DNA of 64,000 nucleotides from UBA7803 sp034522075 (GTDB lineage: Bacteria; Pseudomonadota; Gammaproteobacteria; Pseudomonadales; Azotimanducaceae), in assembly GCA_034522075.1 (NCBI GenBank), contig JAXHLO010000010.1, forward strand, positions 1-64,000. The letters are read 5' to 3'. The notes below the pieces were generated by a model. The model saw nothing but the letters and a program-made list of their open reading frames with translations. It was not told the origin of the DNA and did no database searches. Both the position numbers and the translations under genes were made by a program. Below, piece by piece: positions 37,497 through 46,752 of the stretch (position 1 is its first letter; every line of letters begins with the position of its first letter).

Positions 37497-38300
37497 ATGA
37501 GTGGCAGCAGCACGCCCGCCGCGGCGCCGGTTCAGCCCATCCGCCCGGCGGCGACGGTCATCATCGCCCGCGACGGCGACGCCGACCGAGACGGGGTAGT
37601 GGAGATGGAAATCTTCATGCTGCGGCGTACGGCCGGGGCCGCTTTTGCCGGCGGTATGTATGTGTTCCCCGGCGGACGGGTCGAGTCGGACGACCACCTG
37701 CACGCCTGGGATCACTGGCGCACGGGGCCCACCGAGGCGCAAGCCGCGCAGCTACAGGCCATCGGCAATCAGTGGCGCGGCTTCTGGATTGCCGCCATTC
37801 GCGAGACCTTCGAGGAATCCGGACTGCTGCTCGCCTACGACGCCCGGGGGCATCTGTTGTCGTGGGCGGATGCCGATCACGAGGCACGGTTCGAGGCCTA
37901 CCGCCATCAGGTGCATGAAGGCACGCTGGATCTGCTGGACTTGTGTGAACGCGAAGCCCTCACCCTGGCCTGCGATCACGTGCATTTCTTCAATCGCTGG
38001 ATTACACCGGTCGGCCGGCCGCGGCGCTTCGATACGCGCTTCTTCATAGCCGAAGCGCCGCCGGGCCAGACCGGTCTGCATGACGACAAAGAAACCGTCG
38101 ACAGCCTGTGGATCACGCCGCGGCGGGCGCTGGAGCTCTATGCCCGCGGTGAATTCGGCCTCATGCGCGTTACCGAGCGGCAGCTCGTCACGCTGCAGGA
38201 TTTAGGCTCGGTGGCCGCCCTGCATGCCTGGGCCCTGGAGCGCCAGGAATTTCCCACTTTCAGGCCGGAACTGCCTCCGCCGTCGGCGGGGCAGTCTTGA
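37497..38300 (+). CDS. NUDIX hydrolase (NUDT19-like)
   Basis: 267 residues. The Nudix box is split by an insertion: MYVFPGGRVESDD, then AAIRETFEESGLLLA (REx2EE core). The insertion is typical of NUDT19/CoA-diphosphatase-like members that cleave CoA or acyl-CoA in the cytosol. The final codon overlaps the start of the MFS gene by four bases, so they form an operon. Confidence 0.85.
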   Translation: MSGSSTPAAAPVQPIRPAATVIIARDGDADRDGVVEMEIFMLRRTAGAAFAGGMYVFPGGRVESDDHLHAWDHWRTGPTEAQAAQLQAIGNQWRGFWIAAIRETFEESGLLLAYDARGHLLSWADADHEARFEAYRHQVHEGTLDLLDLCEREALTLACDHVHFFNRWITPVGRPRRFDTRFFIAEAPPGQTGLHDDKETVDSLWITPRRALELYARGEFGLMRVTERQLVTLQDLGSVAALHAWALERQEFPTFRPELPPPSAGQS

Positions 38301-39712
38301 GCGTCCCGGCCGGCGCACCGCTGTCCCTGGCGGGCACCCCGGCGGCATCGCCGCTCGGCTATTTCAGCTGGACGTTCGGCCAGGCAGCGCGCGATCCGTA
38401 CTACATCCTCGTGGTCATCTACATTTTCTTCCCGTACTTCAGCAATACCGTGGTGGGCGACCCGGTGCGCGGCCAGTCGCTGATCGGCTACCTGAACGCC
38501 ACTGCCGGTGTGATTCTGGCGCTGACCGCACCGTTTCTCGGTGCCATCGCCGACAAGAACGGCCGCCGCAAACCCTGGGTGGCCGGCACCGTGCTGGTCA
38601 TGTCCGTGGGTGCCGGCTTGCTCTGGTGGGTGTTGCCGGGCGGAGCCGGTATGGGCATCCCCGCGGCTTTCCTGCTGCTGCTGGCGATCAGCGTGGCGTT
38701 TGCCATCTCGGAGGTCTTTCACAACGCCATGCTGCCGAGTATTGCGCCCGTCAGCCGCGTGGGTACCGTCTCCGGGGTGGCATTTGCGCTCGGCAACGTG
38801 GGCGGTCTGACCCTCATGCTGGTGGTGCTGTTCGCCTTTGCCATGCCGGGCACCAGCGACTGGCCGTTTCTGCCCGAGGCGCCGCTGCTCGGCATCGATC
38901 AGACGGCGCACGAGCATGACCGCATCGTCGGCCCGGTGGCCGGACTTTGGATGCTGCTGTTCACCCTGCCGGTGCTGCTGTTCACCCCCGATGGCCGGTC
39001 ATCCGGTGTGCCCATGCTGGAAGCGGCGCGGCAGGGCATTCGCGACGTGGTAGCCACCGCCAGGCACCTCAAGCACTACTCCAACATCGCCATCTATCTG
39101 CTCTCGCGCATGCTGTTCATCGACGGCATGGTGGGGGTCATGACCTTCGGCGGGGTCTATGCCTCGGGGACCTTCGGCTGGGGCTCTACCACGCTGCTGA
39201 TCTTCGGTTTGTGCACCAGTGCTTCGGCCATGTTCGGCGCCTGGCTCGGCGGCTTGCTCGACGACGGGCTTGGTTCTCTGCGTGCCCTGAAAGTGGCGAT
39301 CGGCATGAGCTCCCTGGTTCTGATCGTGCTGGTATCCATTCAACCGGACAGCGTGCTGTTCGTCATACCGGTCAGTACGGACCCGGTGTGGGGTTTTCCC
39401 TACTTTCGCTCGGTGGCCGAGATCGCCTATTTCGGCACGAATCAGGTGTTCGCCATGTTCTTCGTCACGGGCCTGTCGGCGTCAAGAACCTTGATGGCAC
39501 GTATCTCGCCTCCGGAGCTGGCCACCCAGTTCTTCGGCCTGTTCGCTCTGTCGAGCACGGTCACGGCCTTTCTGGCCCCGCTGATGGTGGCCGCCACGAC
39601 GAGCTGGTTCCAGTCCCAGCGGGTCGGCTTCGCCTCCCTGACGACGCTCATGATCCTGGGTTTTGTGATGCTTTCCTGGGTGCGGCAGGAGCGGGCCACT
39701 GTGGCGGCGTAG
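38297..39712 (+). CDS. MFS transporter (UMF1/Atg22-like)
   Basis: 471 residues with about 12 hydrophobic segments. YILVVIYIFFPYFSNTVVGDP and APFLGAIADKNGRRKPW are the UMF1-family marks. The start is a TTG overlapping the NUDIX stop. Substrate unknown; family members export amino acids in eukaryotic vacuoles. Inner membrane. Confidence 0.8.
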   Translation: MSVPAGAPLSLAGTPAASPLGYFSWTFGQAARDPYYILVVIYIFFPYFSNTVVGDPVRGQSLIGYLNATAGVILALTAPFLGAIADKNGRRKPWVAGTVLVMSVGAGLLWWVLPGGAGMGIPAAFLLLLAISVAFAISEVFHNAMLPSIAPVSRVGTVSGVAFALGNVGGLTLMLVVLFAFAMPGTSDWPFLPEAPLLGIDQTAHEHDRIVGPVAGLWMLLFTLPVLLFTPDGRSSGVPMLEAARQGIRDVVATARHLKHYSNIAIYLLSRMLFIDGMVGVMTFGGVYASGTFGWGSTTLLIFGLCTSASAMFGAWLGGLLDDGLGSLRALKVAIGMSSLVLIVLVSIQPDSVLFVIPVSTDPVWGFPYFRSVAEIAYFGTNQVFAMFFVTGLSASRTLMARISPPELATQFFGLFALSSTVTAFLAPLMVAATTSWFQSQRVGFASLTTLMILGFVMLSWVRQERATVAA

Positions 39713-39787
39713 TCTCACGTATCAGCCCACCGGCTTCAGGGGTGGGCAACAGCAGCGTATGATTTGATCAGCCTGCAGGAGAACCCC

Positions 39788-41293
39788 ATGCGCATCGCCG
39801 TCGCCATGATGAGCCACGAAACCAATACCTTCTCGCCCGTGATCACCGATCTGGCGCGCTTCTCCGGCACAGGCGAGGTGCCGCCGGAGGGCGACGAGGC
39901 GGAACGAATCTTCCGCGGCACAGCCACCTGCCTGGGCGGGTTTCTCGACGTCTGCGCGCAACACGGTGCCGAGGTGTTCATTCCCATTGCGGCAGGCGCC
40001 GCGCCCAGCGGGCCCGTCGACGGGGCTGCCTACGAATACATGTGCGAGCGCATCGTGGCGGCAGCTTCCCAATGCGATGCCATGCTGCTCGATCTGCACG
40101 GTGCCATGGTCACGGATGCCTTCGACGACGGAGAGGGTGAGCTGCTCAGCCGTATCCGCCGGGTGGCGCCGGACGTTCCCATTGCCGTGTCGCTGGACAT
40201 GCATGGCAACATCACCGAGGCCATGGTCAGCCAGGCCGACATCATCTGCGGCTATCACACCTACCCCCATGTCGACATGGACGCCACGGGGGAGCGGGCG
40301 GCGCGTATCCTCTTCGCCATGCTTGCCGGCGACGTCCGTCCGGCCATCGTCTGGGGCCAGGCGCCCATGCTGCCTCACGTTATGCGCCAGGGCACCGATG
40401 ATTTCCCCAACCGGGAGCTGCAGCAACGGGCCATGGCCCTGGAAGCTGAGGGGGCACTGGCGGTGAGCCTGTTCACTGGCTTTCCCCATGCCGACATACG
40501 GGATGCCGGGCTGTCCGTGGTGACCATTACCGACGGCGATGATGCGTCTGCCCGGTCCATGCGCGACGAACTGCTCGATCAGGCCTGGGCGGACCGGCGT
40601 GCCTTCGTCTACGAGCCCGAGCCGCTGGAAGATTCCATGGCCCGGGCGCAGGCGCTGGCCGCGGAGCCCGGCGAGGGCCCCGTGGTCATACTGGACCACT
40701 ACGACAACACGGCCTCCGGCGGCACCATGGATACCACCGAGGTCCTGGCCGCCGTACTGGAGGCGGGCCTGGATGATGCCGCCTTCTTCGCCATCTATGA
40801 CCCGGAAGCCGTGGCTGCCATGGCGGCTGCCGGCGTGGGCAACGACGTCACCGTGACCCTGGGCGGCAAGCTGCATATGCCGGCACTGGCGCAGCAGAGC
40901 CGGCCGCTGAACGTCACGGGCCGGGTGCGCTTGCTCTCGGATGGACGCTTCCCGGCTACCGTGGCCATGTCCCGGGGGCTCACCATGAACATGGGCCGCA
41001 GCGGCGTGCTGCGCGCCGGCGGGCTGGATATCGTGGTCATCTCGCGTCACATCGAGCCGTTCGACCCGGGGTGTTTCCGCTCACTCGGCATAGAACCTCA
41101 GCAGCGGCGTTTCGTGATTCTGAAAAGCCGCATCCACTATAGAGTGGGATTTCGCGACATGGCCCGGGCGCTGGTTGAGTGTGCCGGCCGCGGGGTGTGC
41201 ACGTCGGACTATTCTGAACTCGAGTTCCGCAAGGTCCGCCGTCCCATCTATCCCCTGGACGGGGTCAACACGCGGGAAGAAACCTCCGCGTAA
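39788..41293 (+). CDS. M81-family metallopeptidase (MlrC-like)
   Basis: 501 residues from the ATG at 39788 (AGGAG upstream). MSHETNTFSPV is the conserved start with the first zinc His; LDLHGAMVTDAFDDGEGE and VSLDMHGNITEAM carry the others. MlrC cleaves linear microcystin peptides in Sphingomonads. Most homologues, like this one, lie away from mlrABD and probably act on other small peptides. It has no neighbour from a microcystin pathway. Confidence 0.85.
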   Translation: MRIAVAMMSHETNTFSPVITDLARFSGTGEVPPEGDEAERIFRGTATCLGGFLDVCAQHGAEVFIPIAAGAAPSGPVDGAAYEYMCERIVAAASQCDAMLLDLHGAMVTDAFDDGEGELLSRIRRVAPDVPIAVSLDMHGNITEAMVSQADIICGYHTYPHVDMDATGERAARILFAMLAGDVRPAIVWGQAPMLPHVMRQGTDDFPNRELQQRAMALEAEGALAVSLFTGFPHADIRDAGLSVVTITDGDDASARSMRDELLDQAWADRRAFVYEPEPLEDSMARAQALAAEPGEGPVVILDHYDNTASGGTMDTTEVLAAVLEAGLDDAAFFAIYDPEAVAAMAAAGVGNDVTVTLGGKLHMPALAQQSRPLNVTGRVRLLSDGRFPATVAMSRGLTMNMGRSGVLRAGGLDIVVISRHIEPFDPGCFRSLGIEPQQRRFVILKSRIHYRVGFRDMARALVECAGRGVCTSDYSELEFRKVRRPIYPLDGVNTREETSA

Positions 41294-41305
41294 CGGCGCA
41301 GTCGA

Positions 41306-41839
41306 CTATTCGTTGCCTTCGATGACCTCGCGGGCGCGTCCCTCCAGAGAAGTCAGCCCGGCTGCCTTGCCCTTGGCCACGGCCGTTTCAGTATCGGCAC
41401 CGGCGAGGTGTTCGCGCACGGCGAACAGGGCTCCCACCCGGTTCGACGTGGCGCAGTGCACGAGCACGGGGCCATCGGCACCAGCCAGATAGGCGTCGAG
41501 TTGACGAGCCGCGTCTTCGTTGACGTCGGCGGCGCTGCCGATGGGAATGCGGTGATAGTTCATGCCCAGGGATTGCACCTGGTCACCTTCGTCGAAGTGC
41601 ATTTCGTCGTCGGTGCGCAGGTTGATCACGGTGGTGAAGCCGGCCTCAGCCAGAGCCTGCAGCTGTTCGGGCGTCGGCTGCGCCGCGGTTGTGATGCCCG
41701 GTTCGGGAGACCCTTCCGCCCGCAGGCCGAAACTGCCATCGTCGCCTCCGGCCTGTACCGAGCCGCAGGCCAGCAGCCACAACAGCGCCGCCCCGAGCAG
41801 ATGAGTTTGTGCGGCGAATCTCACAGGCAGAAAAGGCAT
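41306..41839 (-). CDS. Exported tyrosine/dual-specificity phosphatase-like protein
   Basis: 177 residues. An N-terminal signal (about 1-30) ends GSVQA. The P-loop HCATSNRVGAL has the catalytic Cys and Arg of the PTP/DSP fold, and TTVINLRTDDEM is the usual preceding strand. These periplasmic beta-lactamase-inhibitor-like DSPs (DUF442-related) have few known substrates. It converges on the MlrC gene with a 12-bp gap. Confidence 0.8.
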   Translation of the reverse strand: MPFLPVRFAAQTHLLGAALLWLLACGSVQAGGDDGSFGLRAEGSPEPGITTAAQPTPEQLQALAEAGFTTVINLRTDDEMHFDEGDQVQSLGMNYHRIPIGSAADVNEDAARQLDAYLAGADGPVLVHCATSNRVGALFAVREHLAGADTETAVAKGKAAGLTSLEGRAREVIEGNE

Positions 41840-41878
41840 GGTTCTGTCTCCGAATGGGTTAAAGGCATACAGGATATC

Positions 41879-42181
41879 TCATCCACCGGCACGGGGCCGG
41901 TAGCGCTGGCCATCGTAGCGATCGAACCACTCGCCGAGCAACGGGTGCTCGATCTGTGAGCAATCCTGGCTGGGCTCGAGGTGGCGCTGTGCCACGTAGG
42001 TGGTGTGATCGGCGCCGTCCACCAGGACGTGATACCAGGGGCGGTCCCTGGGCGGGCGGCTGCGGGCCACGTTGTCGTACCACTCATCCGTGAGGGCGAA
42101 GACCTCGTCTACCGCGAATATCACGCCCCGGTAGCCGAATTTCTGATGTTCGACGATCTGTCCCGCTGAGAATCTAGCCAT
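41879..42181 (-). CDS. hspQ: Heat shock protein HspQ
   Basis: 100 residues. FSAGQIVEHQKFGYRGVIF and RPWYHVLVDG are the YccV/HspQ core that binds hemimethylated DNA and acts as a Lon specificity-enhancing factor. C-terminal LLGEWFDRYDGQRY is standard. Heat-shock control is expected, but I see no sigma32 promoter with certainty. Confidence 0.92.
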   Translation of the reverse strand: MARFSAGQIVEHQKFGYRGVIFAVDEVFALTDEWYDNVARSRPPRDRPWYHVLVDGADHTTYVAQRHLEPSQDCSQIEHPLLGEWFDRYDGQRYRPRAGG

Positions 42182-42344
42182 GTCGTCCTGCCAGTCGAAG
42201 TGCTCCTGACGCCGGCCATGTTAACTTGGCCCGCTGCGCGTCCGCCAGAGAGAGTGAGCGGGCCCGGTTGCCGGCAGCCTTGCCGGCTGCTGTGTGCTTC
42301 AATATCCGGTACCACTGTTTGGCAGGGGATAAAGGAGAGCCGAA

Positions 42345-43697
42345 ATGTCCTACGTTCACGATACGCTGGAGCAGTTACGCCGTTCGAGCCCGGCTCAGGC
42401 CGAGTTCTATCAGGCGGCGGAGGAGGTGCTCGAATCTATCGAGCCGCTCATCGAAGAGGATCCGCGCTACGTGCGCGAAGGCATCATCCAACGCATCGTC
42501 GAGCCCGAGCGCCAGATCCTGTTCCGTATTGCCTGGGTGGACGACGCGGGGCAGGTGCAGGTCAACAAGGGCTATCGTGTCCAGTTCAGTTCGGTGCTCG
42601 GCCCCTACAAAGGTGGCTTACGCTTTCATCCCAGCGTCAACTCCGGGGTCGTCAAGTTTCTAGGCTTCGAGCAGATCTTCAAAAATGCCCTCACGGGGCT
42701 TGCCATCGGCGGCGCCAAGGGCGGCGCTGACTTCGATACCAAAGGGCGCTCCGACCATGAGGTCATGCGTTTCTGCCAGTCGTTCATGGCCGAACTGCAC
42801 CGGCATATTGGCGCGGTGGTGGACGTGCCCGCCGGCGATATCGGGGTCGGCGCCCGGGAAATCGGTTACCTGTACGGACACTACCGGCGCCTGACCGGCC
42901 ACTTCGACGGCGCGATCACCGGCAAGGGTCTGACCTGGGGCGGGTCAATGGGGCGCACGGAGGCCACCGGCTATGGCTGCGTCTACTTCGCTCAGAACAT
43001 GCTGGCCGCCCGCGGCAAGGATCTGCAGGGCAAGACCTGTCTGGTGTCCGGGGCCGGCAACGTGGCTATCTACACCATGGAAAAACTGATCGAGCTGGGC
43101 GCGAAACCCGTGAGCTGTTCAGACTCGACCGGCACGATCTATCACGAGGCCGGCATAGATCTCGAGACCGTGAAACGCCTGAAGGAGCGGGAGCGCACCA
43201 CGCTCGAACCCTATCTGGAGGCGCACTCCGATGCCCGGTTCATTCCGCGGTCGGACTATCCCGAGGGCGGACATGCGGTCTGGCGGCTGCCGGCGGACGC
43301 GGCATTTCCATGCGCCACGCAGAACGAACTCACCGAGAGTGATGCGGATGCGCTGCTCGGCAACGGCGTCATGTGTGTGTGCGAGGGTGCCAACATGCCC
43401 AGCACGGCCGGCGCCGTGGATCGCTTTCTCCAGGCCGGGATCGCTTTCGGCCCGGGCAAGGCGGCCAACGCCGGCGGTGTCGCTACCAGTCAACTGGAGA
43501 TGCAGCAGAACGCGGCCATGACCCAGTGGCCCATGAAGCAGGTCGACGGTCAGCTTCGGGACATCATGAAGAATATCCACCGCCGCGCCAGCGAGGCGGC
43601 GGCGGAGTTCGGCCGCCCCAACGATCTGGTCATGGGCGCCAATATCGCCGGCTTCCGCCGGGTCGCCAACGCCATGCTGGAGCAGGGTGTCTTTTAG
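42345..43697 (+). CDS. gdhA: NADP-specific glutamate dehydrogenase
   Basis: 450 residues, hexameric GdhA length. GPYKGGLRFHPSVN holds the catalytic Lys region, FKNALTGLAIGGAKGG the second, and VSGAGNVAIYTMEKL the nucleotide-binding loop. It reductively aminates 2-oxoglutarate to glutamate with NADPH in the cytosol. AAGGAG precedes the ATG. The stop codon overlaps that of the convergent desaturase gene. Confidence 0.95.
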   Translation: MSYVHDTLEQLRRSSPAQAEFYQAAEEVLESIEPLIEEDPRYVREGIIQRIVEPERQILFRIAWVDDAGQVQVNKGYRVQFSSVLGPYKGGLRFHPSVNSGVVKFLGFEQIFKNALTGLAIGGAKGGADFDTKGRSDHEVMRFCQSFMAELHRHIGAVVDVPAGDIGVGAREIGYLYGHYRRLTGHFDGAITGKGLTWGGSMGRTEATGYGCVYFAQNMLAARGKDLQGKTCLVSGAGNVAIYTMEKLIELGAKPVSCSDSTGTIYHEAGIDLETVKRLKERERTTLEPYLEAHSDARFIPRSDYPEGGHAVWRLPADAAFPCATQNELTESDADALLGNGVMCVCEGANMPSTAGAVDRFLQAGIAFGPGKAANAGGVATSQLEMQQNAAMTQWPMKQVDGQLRDIMKNIHRRASEAAAEFGRPNDLVMGANIAGFRRVANAMLEQGVF

Positions 43698-44605
43698 GCA
43701 ATTGCGGGCAAGGTTACCTGGCGCAACAGGGCCGGGTAGCCGCGCGGAAACGCCACGTCGTCATAGTAGCCGCGCGCGCGCAGCAGGCGGTGCATCTTCG
43801 GCAGGTTGTAGGTGGGCACCGACGCCAGCAGATGATGCTCAAGATGATAATTGACGCCGAGCGGGCAGAAGACCAGCCGTTCCAGCGGATTGGCCAGGAC
43901 GGTGCGGGTATTGTTTCTGGCATCGGCATTGAACAGATCCGGCACGGCACCATGCTCTGCCACCTGACGGATACGGCTCACCAGGCGGTTGCTGGTCAGA
44001 AATGCCGCCCACCACACCAGGTAAAGCCAGGCGTAGCCCAGATAAGCGAGACCGCCCAGCAGTGCGGCATTGACCACGAGTCCGCGCACCAGTGACAGAC
44101 GCTGTTCGCTGGAGATGTCGTTGAGATGCAGGAAGCCCTGGAAGATACCCTGCACCTGCTTCCAGCCGGTCTGGCCGCTCAGGTCGCGCCACAGTTTGCG
44201 CCGCAGGCGGCGGGGGGTGATGGGGTAGTCGCGATAGTTGGGTAGATCCGGGTCGTCGCGGCTTCCTGCAAGCTGGTGGTGCTTCAGATGTCCGCGTATG
44301 TAGCCCTTCATGTTGCCGAAGGTGGGCGCGGCCGCCAGCCATTCGCCGACGAAGTCGTTCAGGCGCCGCGAGCGGAACAGGGTGCCGTGGCCGCACTCGT
44401 GGACCAGCACGCCGAATCCCAGTTGCCGGCCGCCGAGCACGACGATGCCAGCCAGGATCGTGAGCGGATTGGGCCATGCTGCCATGACGGCAAACGTCGC
44501 TGCCACGATGGCGTAGTTGCACGCCACGAGCCACCAGGCGCGCCAGTCATCCCGGCGGGTGAGGGTGGCGAGCTCGTCAGCGGTGAGTGCGTCTTTTATC
44601 TGCAT
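43694..44605 (-). CDS. Membrane fatty acid desaturase-type protein
   Basis: 303 residues, four hydrophobic segments. The three His boxes are HECGHG, HLKHHQ and HLEHH, binding a di-iron site. Such integral membrane enzymes insert double bonds or hydroxyl groups into acyl chains with O2. Substrate and position are unknown. It starts 16 bp after the paaX stop and is on the same strand. Confidence 0.85.
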   Translation of the reverse strand: MQIKDALTADELATLTRRDDWRAWWLVACNYAIVAATFAVMAAWPNPLTILAGIVVLGGRQLGFGVLVHECGHGTLFRSRRLNDFVGEWLAAAPTFGNMKGYIRGHLKHHQLAGSRDDPDLPNYRDYPITPRRLRRKLWRDLSGQTGWKQVQGIFQGFLHLNDISSEQRLSLVRGLVVNAALLGGLAYLGYAWLYLVWWAAFLTSNRLVSRIRQVAEHGAVPDLFNADARNNTRTVLANPLERLVFCPLGVNYHLEHHLLASVPTYNLPKMHRLLRARGYYDDVAFPRGYPALLRQVTLPAIA

Positions 44606-44620
44606 GTGTCGCCTCGTTTG

Positions 44621-45433
44621 TCAGACCGCCATGGGGAGCTGTGGGCGCGGCATGTGGCGCGGCACGTCGCCGCGCTCCCCGGCCCAGATCTTCCGGCCCA
44701 GAGTCTCGTATTCCTGCATGGCCTGCCACAGGGCCTGCCGATCCCGCACGTTCACCAGCGGTGCCGGCAGCAGCGGGTCCTTGGCCAGACGATGGATGAT
44801 TTCCCCACCCAGGGTGAAGCATTCCAGCCGGGCTTCGGCTTCGTCGAGCTCGGCGAGAAGCCGGCTGCTCCGCTCGAGACGCTGCAGGTTGCGCGTGTAT
44901 TGTGCATCGAGCTCCTCCGGCTGCCAGGCGTTTACCCATGAGCGGGGACCGGAGTCGCCTTCCGGTTCACCGGCGATCAACACGACATCGCGGGGCAGGC
45001 CGAGCCCTTCGCCCAGGCTGCGCAGCTCGGCCGGCGTGAGAGCCAGGTTGTCCGGGCGCGCTTGCAGGTTCGGGCCCACTGTGCGGCAACCGAGTGCCTG
45101 CAGGGCCCAGTCGCAGCGGTGGCTGGGCTCAGGCACGTGGGCGAACAGCCAGCGGCCGGATTGCCAGGGCCGGGTGCGCTGCTCGCCCAGACGCCAGCGT
45201 TCCACGAAGTCATTCAGGGCATCGGTCTGGGGGGTGAGCTGATAGACCCCGCGCTGAGGGCTCTCGATGAGCCCGCGGGCGGCGAGCCTCGACAGGGTGA
45301 CGCGCATGGTGTTGGCGGTGAAGCCGAACAGCGCGCCGGCTTCGATGAGGGCGCCGGCCCGGTGGCGGCGCGGCCGGCGACTGCGCAGCATGTCCAGGAT
45401 GACGTCGCCGGGTCTGCTGCGTTGTTCCGACAT
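44621..45433 (-). CDS. paaX: PaaX-family transcriptional regulator
   Basis: 270 residues. The N-terminal winged helix (GALFGFTANTMRVTLSRLAARGLI) and the PaaX-like C-terminal domain are both present. PaaX represses phenylacetate catabolism and is relieved by phenylacetyl-CoA. No paa genes are in the window, so the target here may be the desaturase or elsewhere. The family symbol is by similarity only. Confidence 0.85.
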   Translation of the reverse strand: MSEQRSRPGDVILDMLRSRRPRRHRAGALIEAGALFGFTANTMRVTLSRLAARGLIESPQRGVYQLTPQTDALNDFVERWRLGEQRTRPWQSGRWLFAHVPEPSHRCDWALQALGCRTVGPNLQARPDNLALTPAELRSLGEGLGLPRDVVLIAGEPEGDSGPRSWVNAWQPEELDAQYTRNLQRLERSSRLLAELDEAEARLECFTLGGEIIHRLAKDPLLPAPLVNVRDRQALWQAMQEYETLGRKIWAGERGDVPRHMPRPQLPMAV

Positions 45434-45535
45434 GGCCGGCTGCGCCTCGACTGGTCAGCATATTACAAGTACAGGCCCTATACAGCCTATGATTGTAACA
45501 TTACAGAAGTGCGCAGCTCGGTCAACCCTGCGTAA
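45434..45535. promoter_or_regulatory. paaX upstream region
   Basis: An AT-rich stretch with ATTACAAGTACAG and TGTAACATTACAG (about 45463-45506), a loose inverted set of TTACA/TGTAA boxes. It lies before paaX (-) and after the stop of the ferric-binding gene (-). A possible autoregulatory site. Confidence 0.3.
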
Positions 45536-46588
45536 TCAGCGCCAGCCGGCCCGATCGGCAATTCGCAGGGCCTCGGCATTGTGCTGGCCGAGCACGCTGA
45601 CGTTCACGGGATCGGTACGCATGCCCTGCAGAAAACCGATACCCGATGGCAAGGCAACGCCGGGTACGACCGGGAACTCGTAGTTGCCGGACGCGAGCAG
45701 AGCCTGGGCTTCGGCGGAGGCGAGAAATTCCAGAAAGCGCACGGCGTTGCCGTGATTGGGGGCATCCTTGACCACCCCGGCGCCGCCGACGTTGATGTGG
45801 GCGCCGCGGCCCTGCTGATTGGGCAGCATCACGGCGATGGCATCGGCCACCGCGCGGTCGTCCGGATCCTCGGATTCTTTGAGCCGCACGTAGTAATAGT
45901 GATTGGCTACGGCCACGTCGCATTCGCCGGCGGCCAGGGCGCGCAGTTGATCCGTGTCGCCGCCCTGGGGTGAGCGAGCGAAGTTGGCCACCAGTCCTTC
46001 GGCCCAGGTCTGCGCCGCCTCGGCACCGTTGGCGGCAATGATGGAAGCGATGAGCGACTGGTTGTACACGTTGGTGGAGGAACGGATGCAGACCGCGCCG
46101 CGGTGCGCCGGGTCGGCCAGCGACTCATAGGTGGCGATGGCGTCCGGTTCAACCGCCTCGGGCCGGTAGAAGATCAGGCGGGCACGGGTACTGAAACCGA
46201 ACCAGAGGTTGTCCGGGTGGCGCAGGTTGGCGGGAATCCGCTCCTCCAGGCGGTCGCTTTGCACCGGACTCAAGACCTCGGCCTGTTCGGCCCGCCACAG
46301 CCGGGCCACGTCTACGGTCATGAGTACGTCCGCCGGGCTGGCGGCGCCTTCCCGTTGAATACGGGCGATGAGCTGGTCAGAGTTGCCCTGCAGCACCTGA
46401 ACTTCTATACCGGTGGCTTCAGTGAAGCTTTCGTAGAGGGCAGTGTCCGAGTCATAGCGACGCGCCGAGTACACATTGAGCTGTTCGGCAGCGCCCGCCT
46501 GGGGTCCCGCAAGGGCGAAGACGGCGAGCAGTACGGCCAGAACGACCGGGGCGATGAGAAGGCGGCGGGGTATCATAGGGAGCTGCAT
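45536..46588 (-). CDS. fbpA: Ferric-iron ABC transporter substrate-binding protein
   Basis: 350 residues. AGGAA precedes the ATG at 46588; a signal peptide ends GAAEQ. LNVYSARRYDSD is the standard start of Fe3+-binding FbpA/FutA proteins, and ANHYYYVRL has the tyrosine cluster that ligands iron. It binds Fe3+ in the periplasm and hands it to FbpBC. The Fur box in the divergent promoter supports an iron role. Confidence 0.92.
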   Translation of the reverse strand: MQLPMIPRRLLIAPVVLAVLLAVFALAGPQAGAAEQLNVYSARRYDSDTALYESFTEATGIEVQVLQGNSDQLIARIQREGAASPADVLMTVDVARLWRAEQAEVLSPVQSDRLEERIPANLRHPDNLWFGFSTRARLIFYRPEAVEPDAIATYESLADPAHRGAVCIRSSTNVYNQSLIASIIAANGAEAAQTWAEGLVANFARSPQGGDTDQLRALAAGECDVAVANHYYYVRLKESEDPDDRAVADAIAVMLPNQQGRGAHINVGGAGVVKDAPNHGNAVRFLEFLASAEAQALLASGNYEFPVVPGVALPSGIGFLQGMRTDPVNVSVLGQHNAEALRIADRAGWR

Positions 46589-46650
46589 ATCAATGTTCCT
46601 GGAGCTGCGGTGCGGTTGGACGGAGCTGTATCGTTGCGCGAGAATAGAAT

Positions 46651-46669
46651 TGTAATGAGAATCACTGGC
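46651..46669 (+). promoter_or_regulatory. Fur box in divergent fbpA/fbpC promoter
   Basis: TGTAATGAGAATCACTGGC matches the 19-bp Fur consensus at 13 positions, with an unbroken AATGA and AATCA on either side of the centre. It lies 63 bp before fbpA (-) and about 85 bp before fbpC (+), so one site could repress both in iron sufficiency. Confidence 0.65.
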
Positions 46670-46752
46670 ATTTGAGAAGCCTTTACAGTATTCCTCTGCC
46701 GCGGACCCGTCAATACGCGGCGCACCCGGCCAGGGAGCATCGAGCCAAGTTC

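Noticed and set aside
39722..41050. 442-codon minus-strand frame over MlrC
   Set aside because: Antisense shadow rich in His, Gly and Arg.
39788..41293. Microcystin degradation locus
   Set aside because: No mlrA, mlrB or mlrD near; MlrC homologues have wider roles.
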